Shown here: positions 40,038 to 51,885 of the stretch, in pieces | Layout: each line of letters starts with the position of its first letter | Position numbering within the stretch: the stretch's first letter is position 1 | Source of the DNA: Henningerozyma blattae CBS 6284 | Taxonomy: Eukaryota > Ascomycota > Saccharomycetes > Saccharomycetales > Saccharomycetaceae | Length of the DNA: 64,000 bases | Direction of reading: 5' to 3' | NCBI RefSeq assembly: GCF_000315915.1 | Contig: NC_020185.1 | Coordinates: 2,294,001 to 2,358,000 of the forward strand | Translations under genes and position numbers: made by a program | The notes under the pieces: model-generated | The model's database searches: none | Told to the model about the DNA's origin: nothing | What the model saw: only the letters and a program-made list of their open reading frames with translations

Positions 40038-43000
40038 ATGGGTGTTCCCTCATTTTTCAGATGGTTATCTAGAAAGTATCCCAAGATTATTTCACCAGTT
40101 AGTGAAATACTCCCACAAGTGGTTGATGGGGTGACTTTACCAATTGATTATTCTGCACCAAATCCTAACGGTGAATTAGATAATTTATATTTGGATATGA
40201 ATGGTATTGTTCATCCATGTTCTCATCCGGAAAATAAGCCTGCTCCAGAAACTGAGGATGAAATGTTATTGGCCGTATTTGAATATACTAATAGAGTCCT
40301 AAACATGGCTAGACCTCGTAAAGTCTTAATGATTGCTGTTGATGGTGTGGCTCCTCGTGCAAAGATGAATCAACAAAGAGCTCGTAGATTTAGAAGTGCT
40401 AGAGACGCTTCAATCGAAAATCAGGCACGTGAAGCTATTTTGAACGAGAGGGAAAAGATTGGTGAGATTATTGACGAATCACTTAAAAGTAAGAAGACTT
40501 GGGATTCAAATGCTATTACTCCAGGTACACCTTTTATGGATAAATTAGCCGCAGCTTTACGTTATTGGATTTCCTTTAAATTAGCTACAGATCTAGGTTG
40601 GAAAAATTTGCAAGTTATAATTAGTGATGCAACTGTTCCAGGTGAAGGGGAACATAAAATTATGAATTTTGTTAGAGCACAAAGAGGAGATCCTGAATAC
40701 AATCCAAATACTACTCATTGTATTTATGGGTTAGATGCAGATTTAATTTTCTTAGGTTTAGCTACACATGAGCCACATTTCAAAATTTTAAGAGAAGATG
40801 TATTTGCACAAGATAATCGTAAAAAGCACAAACTTAAAGATACTATGAACATGACTGAAGAAGAAAAGCAGTTAATTTCCAAGCAGGATTCTGAAAAACC
40901 TTTCTTATGGTTACATTTGAGCGTTTTGAGAGAATATTTGTCAGCAGAATTATTTGTTCCAAGATTACCGTTTCCATTTGACCTAGAACGTGCCATAGAT
41001 GATTGGGTTTTTATGTGTTTCTTCTGTGGTAATGATTTTTTACCGCACTTGCCAAGTTTAGATGTTAGGGAAAATAGTATTGATATTCTTCTTGATATTT
41101 GGAAAACACTATTGCCACAATTAAAAACATATATGACTTGCGATGGTAGGTTAGATTTAAAGGCTGTCGAGTTATTGTTACAGCAGGTTGGCTCCCGTGA
41201 AAGTGATATATTTAGGACAAAACATATCCAGCAAGTTAGGAAAAAAGAAAGTCTTCAGAGAAAAAATATTCGAAAATCTGAACGTAGAACAGCAAAAGAC
41301 CAAGATAAGCAACCATTAATACCAACTGAGCAATTACAATTATATGATACACATGGTAATTTAGCAAAAGGTTCCTGGAATTTAACTACCCATGACATGG
41401 TTTCCTTAAAAAAGGAATTAATGTTGGCAAATGAAGGTAATCCAGAAGCTATTAAAATTATTCAAGCTAAAAGTGATGAAAATGATAAATTAATGGAGGA
41501 ATTAACTAAAGAACAATTAGATAAAGCTATAGATACTGCGAATAAAAATAACATGGACGTTGCAACAATAATGAAAAAAAAATTAATGGCTAAGAAACGT
41601 GAATTAGAAATAACAGCAAATGAAAATGAATTAGAAGAAATAGAAAAGAAAAAATTGAAAACCGCAAATGAAGAAGATAATGCAAAATCTGAATTAAATG
41701 AAAAAATTATAGGCGAAGTTGTAACAGAAGTTGAAGATAATAATGAATCTGGTTTATCCCGGATGTCAAGTTCGACTACTGAGACAAATACTCACGAAAC
41801 TACACCGGATACAAACGTTAATAATAACTCCTACGTTCCAGTAGTTTCCAACGGTCCAATCAAAAGTGGGGTTATTGATACAGATAAGCCAACTAAATTA
41901 TATGAGCCTGGATATAAGGAAAGATACTATGTTAATAAGTTCCATATTAAAAGTGATGAAATCGAAGCCTTGAGGAAAGACATGGTTAAATCTTACATTG
42001 AAGGTGTTGCCTGGGTGTTGTTGTACTATTACCAAGGATGTGCTTCTTGGGAATGGTTTTACCCCTACCACTATGCACCATTACCATCAGATTTCTATGG
42101 GTTTTCCAATATGAATGTTGAGTTTGGTGAGAGTGAACCATTTTTACCCTTTGAACAACTAATGAGTGTTTTACCTGCCGCTTCTGGCCATACCCTGCCT
42201 GCAATCTTCAGACCTCTGATGAGTAGCCCAGACTCTGAAATTATTGATTTTTATCCAGAGGAATTTCCAATTGATATGAATGGTAAAAAAATGGCTTGGC
42301 ATGGTATTGCTTTACTGCCGTTTATCGATGCAACGAGACTGTTAAAGGTAGTCCGTGACCAATACCCTAAATTGACAGATGCAGAAAGATCAAGAAATGT
42401 CAGAAACAAACCTATTTTACTAATAAGCAATAAGAACGTACATTTCACGAAATTTTCAGAGAAGCTATACGACTCATCCGGTGATAGTCCTAAAGAAATC
42501 AATTTCCGTCATTTCAAAAGTGGCTTAAGTGGAATTGTCTCAAAGGATAAAGAAGGTTTTAAATTAAATAGTAAAATTGTATGCCCTATTGAAGGAGGCT
42601 CTTTACCAGATCTGTCTACCAATTTAATATTGCAAATGTCTTATGAACTAACACCATTACCTAGCGAAAACAAGAGTATACTGTTAAATGGGTTTATTCC
42701 TTCTGAAGCCATGCTTACTGCTTATGACTTTGATGCAATTAGATATAAAGATAATAAAAGTAGTTTTAACCATAGATCAAACAATTATAATTGGAAATTT
42801 AATGAAGAAATGAAAGGAAATGTTGTACCAGTTGGACCAAAGGGATCTACTCAGTATAAGCCAAGAGCTGGTGGTTTCCGTTCATTTTTCTATTTTAATC
42901 AAAAAAATGAGGTCATGCAAAACACTAATAATAATCAATACTCAGGATCCTATAATAGAAATGGAAATAACCCAAAGAACGATAGATATAACAATAACTC

Positions 43001-43229
43001 TAGTCGTCAACACGATAATAATAGATCTAGATATAACGATAGCAGAAATAATTATAATAATAATTATAGGGGAGAATACAGTAGTCATTATAATAATAAG
43101 TATGGTAATACAAACAGTTATCGTGGACGTGGAGGATACAACTCTGGCGGTAATAGGCGTGGTAATTATTCAAGAGGTGGATACTCAAGTTACAACGACA
43201 GGGGGCGTGGATCCTCTCGTTATCATTAA
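40038..43229 (+). CDS. RAT1: Nuclear 5'-3' exoribonuclease Rat1 (Xrn2)
   Basis: A 1063-residue XRN-family nuclease that trims rRNA and snoRNA 5' ends and terminates RNA polymerase II transcription with Rai1. N-terminal block MGVPSFFRWLSRKYPKI, LYLDMNGIVHPC, the acidic VPGEGEHKI and GLDADLIFL, and GNDFLPHLP hold the catalytic carboxylates. The conserved region 2 includes GVAWVLLYYYQGCASWEWFY (split by the linker at about 430-620). The C-terminal 100 residues are Asn/Arg/Gly/Tyr-rich with RGG-type repeats, an RNA-binding or low-complexity tail. Nuclear Rat1 rather than Xrn1 is indicated by length (S. cerevisiae 1006) and synteny (YOR048C). Confidence 0.98.
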   Translation: MGVPSFFRWLSRKYPKIISPVSEILPQVVDGVTLPIDYSAPNPNGELDNLYLDMNGIVHPCSHPENKPAPETEDEMLLAVFEYTNRVLNMARPRKVLMIAVDGVAPRAKMNQQRARRFRSARDASIENQAREAILNEREKIGEIIDESLKSKKTWDSNAITPGTPFMDKLAAALRYWISFKLATDLGWKNLQVIISDATVPGEGEHKIMNFVRAQRGDPEYNPNTTHCIYGLDADLIFLGLATHEPHFKILREDVFAQDNRKKHKLKDTMNMTEEEKQLISKQDSEKPFLWLHLSVLREYLSAELFVPRLPFPFDLERAIDDWVFMCFFCGNDFLPHLPSLDVRENSIDILLDIWKTLLPQLKTYMTCDGRLDLKAVELLLQQVGSRESDIFRTKHIQQVRKKESLQRKNIRKSERRTAKDQDKQPLIPTEQLQLYDTHGNLAKGSWNLTTHDMVSLKKELMLANEGNPEAIKIIQAKSDENDKLMEELTKEQLDKAIDTANKNNMDVATIMKKKLMAKKRELEITANENELEEIEKKKLKTANEEDNAKSELNEKIIGEVVTEVEDNNESGLSRMSSSTTETNTHETTPDTNVNNNSYVPVVSNGPIKSGVIDTDKPTKLYEPGYKERYYVNKFHIKSDEIEALRKDMVKSYIEGVAWVLLYYYQGCASWEWFYPYHYAPLPSDFYGFSNMNVEFGESEPFLPFEQLMSVLPAASGHTLPAIFRPLMSSPDSEIIDFYPEEFPIDMNGKKMAWHGIALLPFIDATRLLKVVRDQYPKLTDAERSRNVRNKPILLISNKNVHFTKFSEKLYDSSGDSPKEINFRHFKSGLSGIVSKDKEGFKLNSKIVCPIEGGSLPDLSTNLILQMSYELTPLPSENKSILLNGFIPSEAMLTAYDFDAIRYKDNKSSFNHRSNNYNWKFNEEMKGNVVPVGPKGSTQYKPRAGGFRSFFYFNQKNEVMQNTNNNQYSGSYNRNGNNPKNDRYNNNSSRQHDNNRSRYNDSRNNYNNNYRGEYSSHYNNKYGNTNSYRGRGGYNSGGNRRGNYSRGGYSSYNDRGRGSSRYH

Positions 43230-43608
43230 GTAAAATATTGATATTTAATTGACTGGCTATGTAATTATAATAGGGTTAATTTTATGCTTTCTTTATGTTT
43301 TGTATAGAAATTTAAGTCTCAAAAAATATTTGTGATTAGTTATTATTTATTATATTTTGTACAAGAATTTAGTAAATTATAAAAAAAATAATTGTCATGA
43401 AAAAAAAATTGAGGAAGGTTGAAAGTATTACTAAATAAATTATATTATATTAAAATATATAATTATTAGAATATCGACTTCTCAATCTCTTAACTCATTC
43501 ATGAATTCTGAAGTGATAATAAAGTGTTCTGAATTCAACTTTAAGATAGATATACTTTAAATGATCTTTCAGTTCCTTACTAGATGTATTACATGCGAAC
43601 CTTCTGTA

Positions 43609-43712
43609 ATGACATTATTTCCAGTTATACTTCAGAGAATAATTCTTTTTAATAGATAGTTCTAATTATAGAAACCCCCTACCATTTTGAGTAGGAATAA
43701 AAAGTATATAAA
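43609..43712 (+). repeat. Dispersed repeat family C, copy 2
   Basis: Matches the reverse complement of 13140-13230 over about 90 bp and ends with AAGTATATAAAAATACATG. It is probably an old solo LTR with its TATA box. Confidence 0.7.
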
Positions 43713-46006
43713 AATACATGATATACAAGAATTAACTGTCGAGTAAAGACTGACAATTTATGTCTTTTGGTTTGAACAGGAAAAGTCAATTCATTGTTGT
43801 CTGTCTTTTGTAGTTAGTACATACCGTAGCAAACACATGTTAACCTAAGATTAGTAGGTATGAATTATTCAATTACGAATTAAATTGTTAAAGTTTATTT
43901 AGGTTATATTCTCTTTTATCCTAAAACAGACCATTTACTACTTTATGTATAGAGACCATAAATATCCAATACTAGATATTTTAGTTGGGTGAACATTTAT
44001 CTATCTACCTATCTATCTATATCTTGAAATAAATATTTGAAAAATACTTCAACACCTTTCATCTTAATAATGCAATTTAAATAGTGTTTTTAATTATATA
44101 GGTTTGATGAATCAATATCTTATAGGTTTATAATGCTAATTTGGATTATATGCTGACAACTGAATTTTGTAGTACTAGAACACATTACAATTAATATTAT
44201 TTAGTTAATACATTCAATTATTAAGGGATTATGTATATACGCGATTAACACCAACCTTCAATGATATAGATTTTCATATTTTTCTTAAAAAAGACAGTAC
44301 CAAGGGTGTCGTAGTTACTCACAATCTAGATTAAAAAATACATCAAATAGCAGAGTTGGTATTTTAAACAGTTTTAAGATTTTAATATGGGAATGTAGTA
44401 CAGTTGGGCTAAAGAATTTATTTACATCTCTAGTGAGATAAGAACACTTTCAACAAGACTTTTGGCTCAATATAGAGAATCTGTTTATACAAAAAAATTC
44501 ATCGATTCAATTAGTAAAGCATATTTGAGCGATACAAACGGTTGATATCCAATACGAATGGTTAAAATAAAAAAAAAAATTCTGTTAATTTTTACTTTAG
44601 TATATAAAATTTATTAGGCATTACTAGAGTTAGAAGTAGCTCAAACAATATTTTTTTTCTACTTTACAATACGTGAATTGATCAACTGAATATTTTAATA
44701 CAAAATAAAATAATCACTTAAATTTAATTGGCACAACATATAAAGTTATAGAAAAAAAAACTATGAACTGGCCTAAGAGTCTAGATATTTAATAAAATTA
44801 CTTAAGATTACCAAAAATGCAGGTATTTATCAAGTTTTTGATAATGCTAAGAGATAAGCTAAAAATCAATAAAATTAACGTAACACGGCTCTTGTTTTAT
44901 CAGTAATTACACTAAAAACAATTTAACTAACAAAAATACTAGTAAAACATTAGAACTGATATAATATGCTAAGGTACATTTGTGAGCCGCAACTTGCAAT
45001 TAAGCGGATCGGCAATAAACAACTTACCAAGTATGACCAAGTATTAATTTTGCATTAATATGGATTAGAAAACGATTGTTAAAAACAAACAATTACATTT
45101 ATCAGAAAGTACAAGCTTAAAAATATTTTACCTTATCAAGAATTTCGAATTAAATCATAGAATTTTGTAAAGTTGGTCCATATTATTATGCTAATTAGAA
45201 GTTTAAACTTTTAGGTTTTAATTTCAGTGGGTTACACAGCTAATACCATCGGGTTAAATATCCCTTTGAAACACGAATGACTGTGTTTAGATATACTTTT
45301 TTCAGCTTAAATGTATTCTCATATATGCAGGTTAAACATTACCAAAAACGTCAATACTTCAAAAATATCAAAAGTATAATCCTTAAACGCTCTATTGCAT
45401 GAATTAGAATACACATACTGTGCATTATTCATTACTTTCTAGTTAATTTTCTGGTAAATTGAAGGTTGACGTTTCCGTATCAAAGTTTATAGGAAATGCT
45501 TCACAGTAAAAAAAAAAACTTGGTTCCTAAAACTTGACTTTCTCCAAGAAATAGCTAATCATCAATTACACTCTTCTTGTATGTGCTAACAATAACTATT
45601 AAATCTTTTGAATTTACGGTATCTTGATTCAACTCTATAGGTATTATCAGACGAGAAAACCTCACTGGACTTTCTCTAGCCAAACAGGGTCTCCCTTCCC
45701 CCAGATACCACACCTTTGTAGCACCACTAGATAGTACTGAATAGCTAAGTCTCCCTAGGCAAGGACAGCTGTTATTTCCTATTGGACTTTTAGATATCAT
45801 GGAGGAATGATATGGAAGCAAAGTTCTTCCGGCAGACAGACCACTGTCTCACGCTGCGGGATTTCTAAAGTTCTGGCCCCTCCTAAGAAAACACGCACCA
45901 GGAGTGACTCTACAGTAAAGATATTCCGGAATGCAGTAAAAAAAGACCCCACCTCTAGATTCCCAGTCAATCGGCGCAGTGGTTATTCCGGCTAGGGAGA
46001 GATTCC

Positions 46007-46135
46007 CGGAGGAAGCTGTTCCGAACCTTTGGTTCGGTTCTTCCAGCTGCTCTTAGAAACATTCGCACGGGTGCTGTGTTTTTCCGGAACAAAAGCATGG
46101 TATTTCTGGATGAGCGGATGTCTCTTTCCGGATTA
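46007..46135. promoter_or_regulatory. Cluster of CGGANNA (Rgt1-like) sites upstream of STD1
   Basis: CGGAGGA (46007), CGGAACA (46085) and CGGATTA (46129) fit CGGANNA, the Rgt1 site, about 660-790 bp upstream of STD1. STD1/MTH1 act with Rgt1, so autoregulation is plausible. The degenerate motif limits confidence. Confidence 0.4.
46021..46037. repeat. Perfect 7-bp inverted repeat CCGAACC-TTT-GGTTCGG
   Basis: Seven-base arms with a 3-nt loop, extended by weaker pairing (GAGGAAGCTG against CAGCTGCTC). It could be a Zn-cluster site or a hairpin. It lies in the GC-elevated STD1 upstream block. Confidence 0.75.
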
Positions 46136-46797
46136 ATATATTTTCATTCAATGGGAATTTTCCCGGCAATTAATTGAAGCGAATTTTTTATTTTCTTTTC
46201 TTAGTAAATGGGCGAGTGAGTTTAAATGAGTGAGTGGGTATGGTATTTGCAGGCTGCCGTTGGTAACCCGAGAATTACTAAATGGACAATAATATCATTG
46301 GGAATCTTGGACTAAAAGTCATTCTATTAATATCTGAAAAGTTGAAGTGAACATATCGTCTTCTGTATAATATAATTACTTCGTTTTAGTCTCGAAACTA
46401 AGAAAAAACCATTGAACAGAAAAAAATAACGACGACGACTGTGAGACCCATCGGATTTTTTTTTATAACGTGAAATTCATCGTTTTGATTGATTCACTAC
46501 TTTACTTACTTCGAGGATACTATACAATAAGAATTATCATTATATTAATTTTTACAATCGAACAGTTAATAATCTATTTATTCTATCGTTTATTCATTCA
46601 CTCGTTGTAAGGATTAGAATAAAGCTTTTTTTATTAGTTACCCAAGACATAATTTTTAGTCTATTTTGACAAATATACTACAATACATTACCCATATCAA
46701 ATATATATATACCCATCAATTATAAGAGAGAAACCAATAGAAAAAATAAACCAAAAAAAAATACTTCACATATAACTCCATCCTTTAAACAGACAAT

Positions 46798-48372
46798 ATG
46801 CCTTTTAGGAATAATTTTTCTCATGGACTGAGTAATCTACAGGCTCTTCCTGAGAATATTGGCTCGAATTCGTCTCAAAAGAGCTCAAGAAGGGATAAAC
46901 GAGCTGACTTTGTGAATGCTCCTGCTGAATATTCGGATAGAGCCAGAGATGAAATTAGAAGACGACTATTACAACCAAATGGTACGGGGTTAACCCCTGT
47001 GACAACTAATTCCAGCAGTAGGTCTAAACAATTATTTAGTAGTTCTCATACCCAAACAGCAACACATAACAACAGCAATAATAATACAACACGTTTGTCT
47101 CTCTCTAATTCAGGCAATACAAGCTATATTGATGCTGCTCTAGATAACTCAGATACTAGAAGTTTACACAGTAATGCAACAAGTTTGAATAGTTCTCAAA
47201 CTGCTCATAGTTTCCATAGTTTACAAAGCAATGCTCATTCAATCCCATCCTTTTCTACACACAATGATACATTGGATTCAAGGAGTGTATTTTCTGATAA
47301 TGCTTCATCGTATCAATCTAGTATATTTTCCAATCCATCAAATTCTGGCGTTTCTAATATTACAAATTTTACCATTAACTCTTCTACAAATAATTCAATT
47401 CCACCATCCAAATTTATTAAAGAATTATCATTAGAAGATGCATTACCAAAGACATTTTATGACATGTATTCTCCTGATATTCTTATGTCTGACCCATCAA
47501 ATTTATTTTTTAATGGTAGACCAAAATTTACAAAGAGAGAATTATTAGATTGGGATTTAAATGATATTAGATCTTTATTGATCATTGAAAAATTGAAACC
47601 AGAATGGGGCAATAATTTACCCACTATCACAACTTTCAATCATCCTGAATTACCAGTATTTAAATTCCAATTATTACCATTAAACTCTACTGATGAATTT
47701 ATTATCAAGACTTTGGTAGAATCTGATTTATATTTGGAAGCTAATTTGGATTTTGAATTTAAATTGACTTCTGCCAAATATACTGTTAAATCTGCAAGAT
47801 CAAGACACGAACAATTGACTGGTGAAAATAATCAAATAATGAATTTAAGTAAACCTGAATGGAGAAATATTATTGAGAATTATTTGTTAAATATCGCTGT
47901 TGAAGCTCAATGCAGGTTTGATTTCAAACAGAAATGCAGTGAATTTAAAAAGTTTAAAAGTTTACAATTATCTGCAAGTTTACAGCAACAAAAGGAACAA
48001 CAACAACAACAGCAACAACAGCAATTGCAACATGATCAAATTAATTTAAGAAAACCAAATATGCCACCACCACGAATAATACCCACAAATCAATCTCAAC
48101 AACATTTTAATAGTAATGGCGATACAAATTCCAAAAGTTTATTAAAGAAAACTTTAATTAAAAACTTACAAATGAAAAATGGTTCTAATGGCCATCATAA
48201 TTCTAATAATCCATTTGATACTACAAATGATGAAAACTCTCATAACAATACCACTAATATTCCTACAAAAATAACGTTAACTAAACAAGAAAAGACATTA
48301 CTTTGGTCTCAATGCCAAGCTCAAGTATATCAAAGACTTGGATTGGATTGGAAGCCTGATAATGTCGTATAA
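46798..48372 (+). CDS. STD1: Glucose-signalling corepressor Std1/Mth1
   Basis: A 524-residue protein. Std1 and Mth1 link the Snf3/Rgt2 glucose sensors to Rgt1 and repress hexose-transporter genes without glucose. N-terminal [20 protein letters not shown] (36-55) and the region around 205-270 ([39 protein letters not shown]) are family hallmarks. Ser/Asn-rich and polyQ tracts (about 398-410) make it longer than S. cerevisiae Std1 (444). It follows RAT1 as STD1 does (YOR047C) and precedes PMP3 as MTH1 does (YDR277C), so it stands for both. Confidence 0.93.
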   Translation: MPFRNNFSHGLSNLQALPENIGSNSSQKSSRRDKRADFVNAPAEYSDRARDEIRRRLLQPNGTGLTPVTTNSSSRSKQLFSSSHTQTATHNNSNNNTTRLSLSNSGNTSYIDAALDNSDTRSLHSNATSLNSSQTAHSFHSLQSNAHSIPSFSTHNDTLDSRSVFSDNASSYQSSIFSNPSNSGVSNITNFTINSSTNNSIPPSKFIKELSLEDALPKTFYDMYSPDILMSDPSNLFFNGRPKFTKRELLDWDLNDIRSLLIIEKLKPEWGNNLPTITTFNHPELPVFKFQLLPLNSTDEFIIKTLVESDLYLEANLDFEFKLTSAKYTVKSARSRHEQLTGENNQIMNLSKPEWRNIIENYLLNIAVEAQCRFDFKQKCSEFKKFKSLQLSASLQQQKEQQQQQQQQQLQHDQINLRKPNMPPPRIIPTNQSQQHFNSNGDTNSKSLLKKTLIKNLQMKNGSNGHHNSNNPFDTTNDENSHNNTTNIPTKITLTKQEKTLLWSQCQAQVYQRLGLDWKPDNVV

Positions 48373-51300
48373 CAAATAATGAAAAAAAAATAAAAGTCAT
48401 AATGTCATGCTCTATGATACCATATCATGCTCTATTATACCATGTATTGCTCCGGCTTTATTTCATTATTTGTAACCTCACAAGAAGTCTCGTAGGACTA
48501 ACTTATTTTTGTAACTCTCGTATCATTTCCTTTTTTCCCTTCTAATATTTGTCTTCAATTCACTTTATTACATTTACTTCGCCTACCATATTTTTTCATT
48601 AATTTTTTTATTTTTTTGACATTCGTTTCCTACCAATTTTTAATAATTTTAATTCTAATAATGCCCAGATTTTTTTGCATCTTTTCTTTTTACAATTCAT
48701 CAATATAATTTTGTTTAACGACACGCCTCCTTCCGAGCTAGCGAGAGACCACACCTACAAGTGAATAACTGTAGTAACTTACAATTATTTACAACTGGAA
48801 TGGATAACATTTACTAAGGTAACAAACGACATACATAGATTTGAATTCCAATGAATTCTAATTGGAATAATTCGGAAATAACAATTCGGCATGAAATTGC
48901 AATATCCATGTAAATTTGTCTACATAACACAGATTAAAGCACTCACTCATCTCTCACCGGCGCTATCGTTGTTGTTGCCCAGTAAACGTACGTACAGATA
49001 TTATTTTATAGATACTATTACATAGATAGATACTCATCATCTTTCAATACCAGATTTGATTTACTTTTCGGAGCTTTACCAAGTAAGCAAGATGATTAAT
49101 AATCACGCATCCTTTCTCATCATCTACTTCTTTCTAGAGAATTAATTGAAATAATTTCAACACCAATAAGGCTTTCTGGTTAGAACCTTGTTAACCAAGT
49201 TTCCTTAGTTCTTCATTTTGAGTATTATTTTTTCTAGACGGGAATGTTTTTCCGAAGATGTCTTAGTATTTTTCCTTCCACCCACAACCGTTTCTATATT
49301 AAATTTTTTCCCAAGTTTCTAAGAGAAACTCGTTGATTACGATTTTTCCGGAAATCAGAACGTGATAAGTGATTTTTCATATCCCATCAAATCTTTTATT
49401 GTGAGTGAATTCAGACCGGGTCGGCTCACAACAGATCGGCACAAGTCAATCATTAAGACAGATTGTCACGTCAAGTTATGAGCCGATACATAAAACTCCG
49501 TCTGACACAATAAATGCGATTCCTTTGAATGACAGCTGGTATCTGTGCAACGGTAAGATCTGAAGTGCTTACTAAGGTAAAGACTATCACTCTGTAAATG
49601 GAGTGGAAACTGGTAAGAAGGGGCCGGAGTAGTAAATGCCAATGATTGCTGCGATGAGCTGAATTGATGGCCTAGCAAAGAAATGCATAAACACGGTGTT
49701 AAAAAATTTATAATGAAACATCTTTCACAATTCACCGAAAAGACACAATTTCATGTGTGTAAATAACTTATATATTCATTCTTCTCCCACGTTATAATAC
49801 CACAAAAGAGTAAAAATGCACTTCAAAACCAAGCTATAAACAGTTGGTCTCTCTGAATGCGCGTGTGTACGCGTGTGTACGCGTATCTATTTATCAATAG
49901 ACCTGTATATCTTTTGTTTATTATGCTTGGTTTCTTGTTTGTTTATTTGCAAGACTCAGATTCCCCTAGTAAACAGTGGGAAAAGAAATAAAAATTAAGG
50001 TCAATATAATTACGTATACATTATTTCCCTAATACCTTATTTACGCTAAAGAAAAATCACTAAGATCCTTTATTATCATTTCTTTATATTTTTTTTAATT
50101 TCCTCTAAGATTGAATCAGTAGTAGTAGTAAAAACGGTTGAAAAAAACAAACTCTATGACTAAAATTTGCCCGTTTACCCAGAACCTTAATCGGGTAATT
50201 CTTTTAGTAGTCATAATATTATGTAGAACTTCCAACTTATCGATACGAGTAACGATATGAATTATGAATGGTTCATTGACAAAAGAGTAACACTGCGAAA
50301 TAGCAATATTAAAGGTCTTTATTTACTCAAGTACCTCTTGTATGCCTTCACTCACAAGAAACTTGCTAGGTACTCAATAAACTAATTGGGTAGGTATCTT
50401 ACCCATATTAGAACCGAGCCGATTATTAATCATAATCACGACAAGTAGAAGTTTATGACACAATCTATTTATTACCGTATAATTATATTGTGATATACAC
50501 AAGGGGGGGGACTAAACGTTCTGAGCTAGAGGCACGAACTCACTAGATCTGGTACCATCCTGTTATTTTGTCTCCTCTTTATTACCATTTCCTATTATAA
50601 TACCGATTATAACGACTATTAAGGCTACAGATCTAAATCTATGGCAACCCTTTTAGGTATTTTATTTCTAGATCAATTAGCTCGTGCCTGTTCGGAGAAC
50701 TTCATTGGTAACAGGCAATCAATTAATAACTAAATAAATAGTATAGTCAAATGAAATAAAAAAGAAAAAAAATAAAAAAACACAGATCTTAGAAAACAAA
50801 CAAATGACACAGGAAATACTATAGAAAAATAAATAAAGTGTTACAATAGGATACTTGTCAACAAGGAAACGGTAGATAATTTCTTGAAAAAGTAGTAGTG
50901 GAAACAAAGAAATATCCTAACTAGAGAAGTGGAATAGGTCAATAAACAGTTCCATTGGCTATTTATTACTTAGAGATAACTCTGACTTTATTTTACTTTA
51001 ACTATATCGGATATCATAAATGATGAGCTAATTACTTTAAGTTTCTTTTTGAGTCAGATTTAACCGTAAGTTAAAAGTAAAACCCAGGTTATTATTATTG
51101 TTTATAATACCATATCTGGAGTTTTGTAGCCGTCCTACAGTAATAATAATATTATTATTCAACACTTTTAGATTCAAAACAGCAATAATCTAATTGTTAA
51201 AACGGTACAGATGCTGACATCCTTAAGATAAACATTAACAAAAACGATCAAAATGACAACACAGAGAAATAAAATATAGGGTAAAACACACTTTGAAAGG

Positions 51301-51714
51301 AAAATAAACAGTAGTAAAAAAAAATAAAACAATATTTGTTCTTACAATATTGAATAAACTGTAAGACATACCCCTGGACCCTTTTGGAATTCAGAGATTT
51401 TCTATTTATATCTTACTATCTTCTGTGTAAAATTGTGAAATATAAATATCTCTATAGTTTTTTTATTTCAATCATATAAAAAGTCACTCTCAAATTCTTT
51501 ATTCCTTTAAATTTTTTTGTTTATTCTATTCTTCTTTTCTCCTTTTCCTTTACTTTATTACTTTTTATTATATTTTTTATCTCATTATATTTACTATTAG
51601 AATAGAATAGTATTCCTCAACTCTTTAGAAGATATTATATCACCTTTCAATTGAAAGAAAGTTTTATTAAGTTTAACAAACAAACCCAATTAATCACCCA
51701 ACAACAATTTAAAA
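48373..51714. other. Gene-free 3.3 kb between STD1 and PMP3-like gene
   Basis: In S. cerevisiae the chromosome XV series has DBP5 and TOM6 near here; neither is found. Features seen: a duplicated GTGTACGCGT near 49862-49882, a G8-9 run near 50502, CGGGTAA (50192-50198) and an ATT run near 51090-51150. ORFs of 60-90 codons look random. The last 400 bp are T-rich promoter. Confidence 0.55.
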
Positions 51715-51885
51715 ATGGCCGGAAAATTTCTAAACACAATCTTAGCTATTATAATGCCACCATTATGTGTTTTCAGCATTAAGGGTTGGGGTAAGCAATG
51801 TTTCTACAGTTGTGTTTTAACTATATTGGCTTATTTCCCAGGTTTGTTATACGCTTTATACATCATACACAAATCATCTGAATGA
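51715..51885 (+). CDS. PMP3: PMP3-family small membrane protein
   Basis: A 56-residue two-helix proteolipid of the UPF0057/Pmp3 family: MAGKFLNTILAIIMPPLCVF, then KGWGKQC, then a second membrane helix with TILAYFPGLLYALYII. Pmp3 sits in the plasma membrane and modulates membrane potential and cation tolerance. S. cerevisiae Pmp3 is 55 residues (YDR276C) and lies next to MTH1, as here, with BSC2 on the other side, also as here. It is too short for ordinary ORF thresholds. Confidence 0.93.
   Translation: MAGKFLNTILAIIMPPLCVFSIKGWGKQCFYSCVLTILAYFPGLLYALYIIHKSSE

Larger units (their letters stand above)
43230..46797. other. Gene-free 3.6 kb upstream of STD1
   Basis: Includes repeat C copy 2 (43609-43712), a CTAT run near 44000-44020, long AT-rich DNA with no ORF, and a GC-elevated block (about 45640-46170) with several CCGG-containing sites and the palindrome at 46021-46037. 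RAT1 and STD1 are neighbours in S. cerevisiae too, so no gene is missing. Confidence 0.6.

Noticed and set aside
42820..43233. 137-codon ORF in another frame at the RAT1 3' end
   Set aside because: Shadow of the Asn/Arg/Gly-rich RAT1 tail.
49236..49275. TTCCGAA in an AT-rich setting as a possible centromere CDEIII
   Set aside because: No CDEI (RTCACRTG) at the required distance and the flanking DNA is not AT-rich enough for CDEII.
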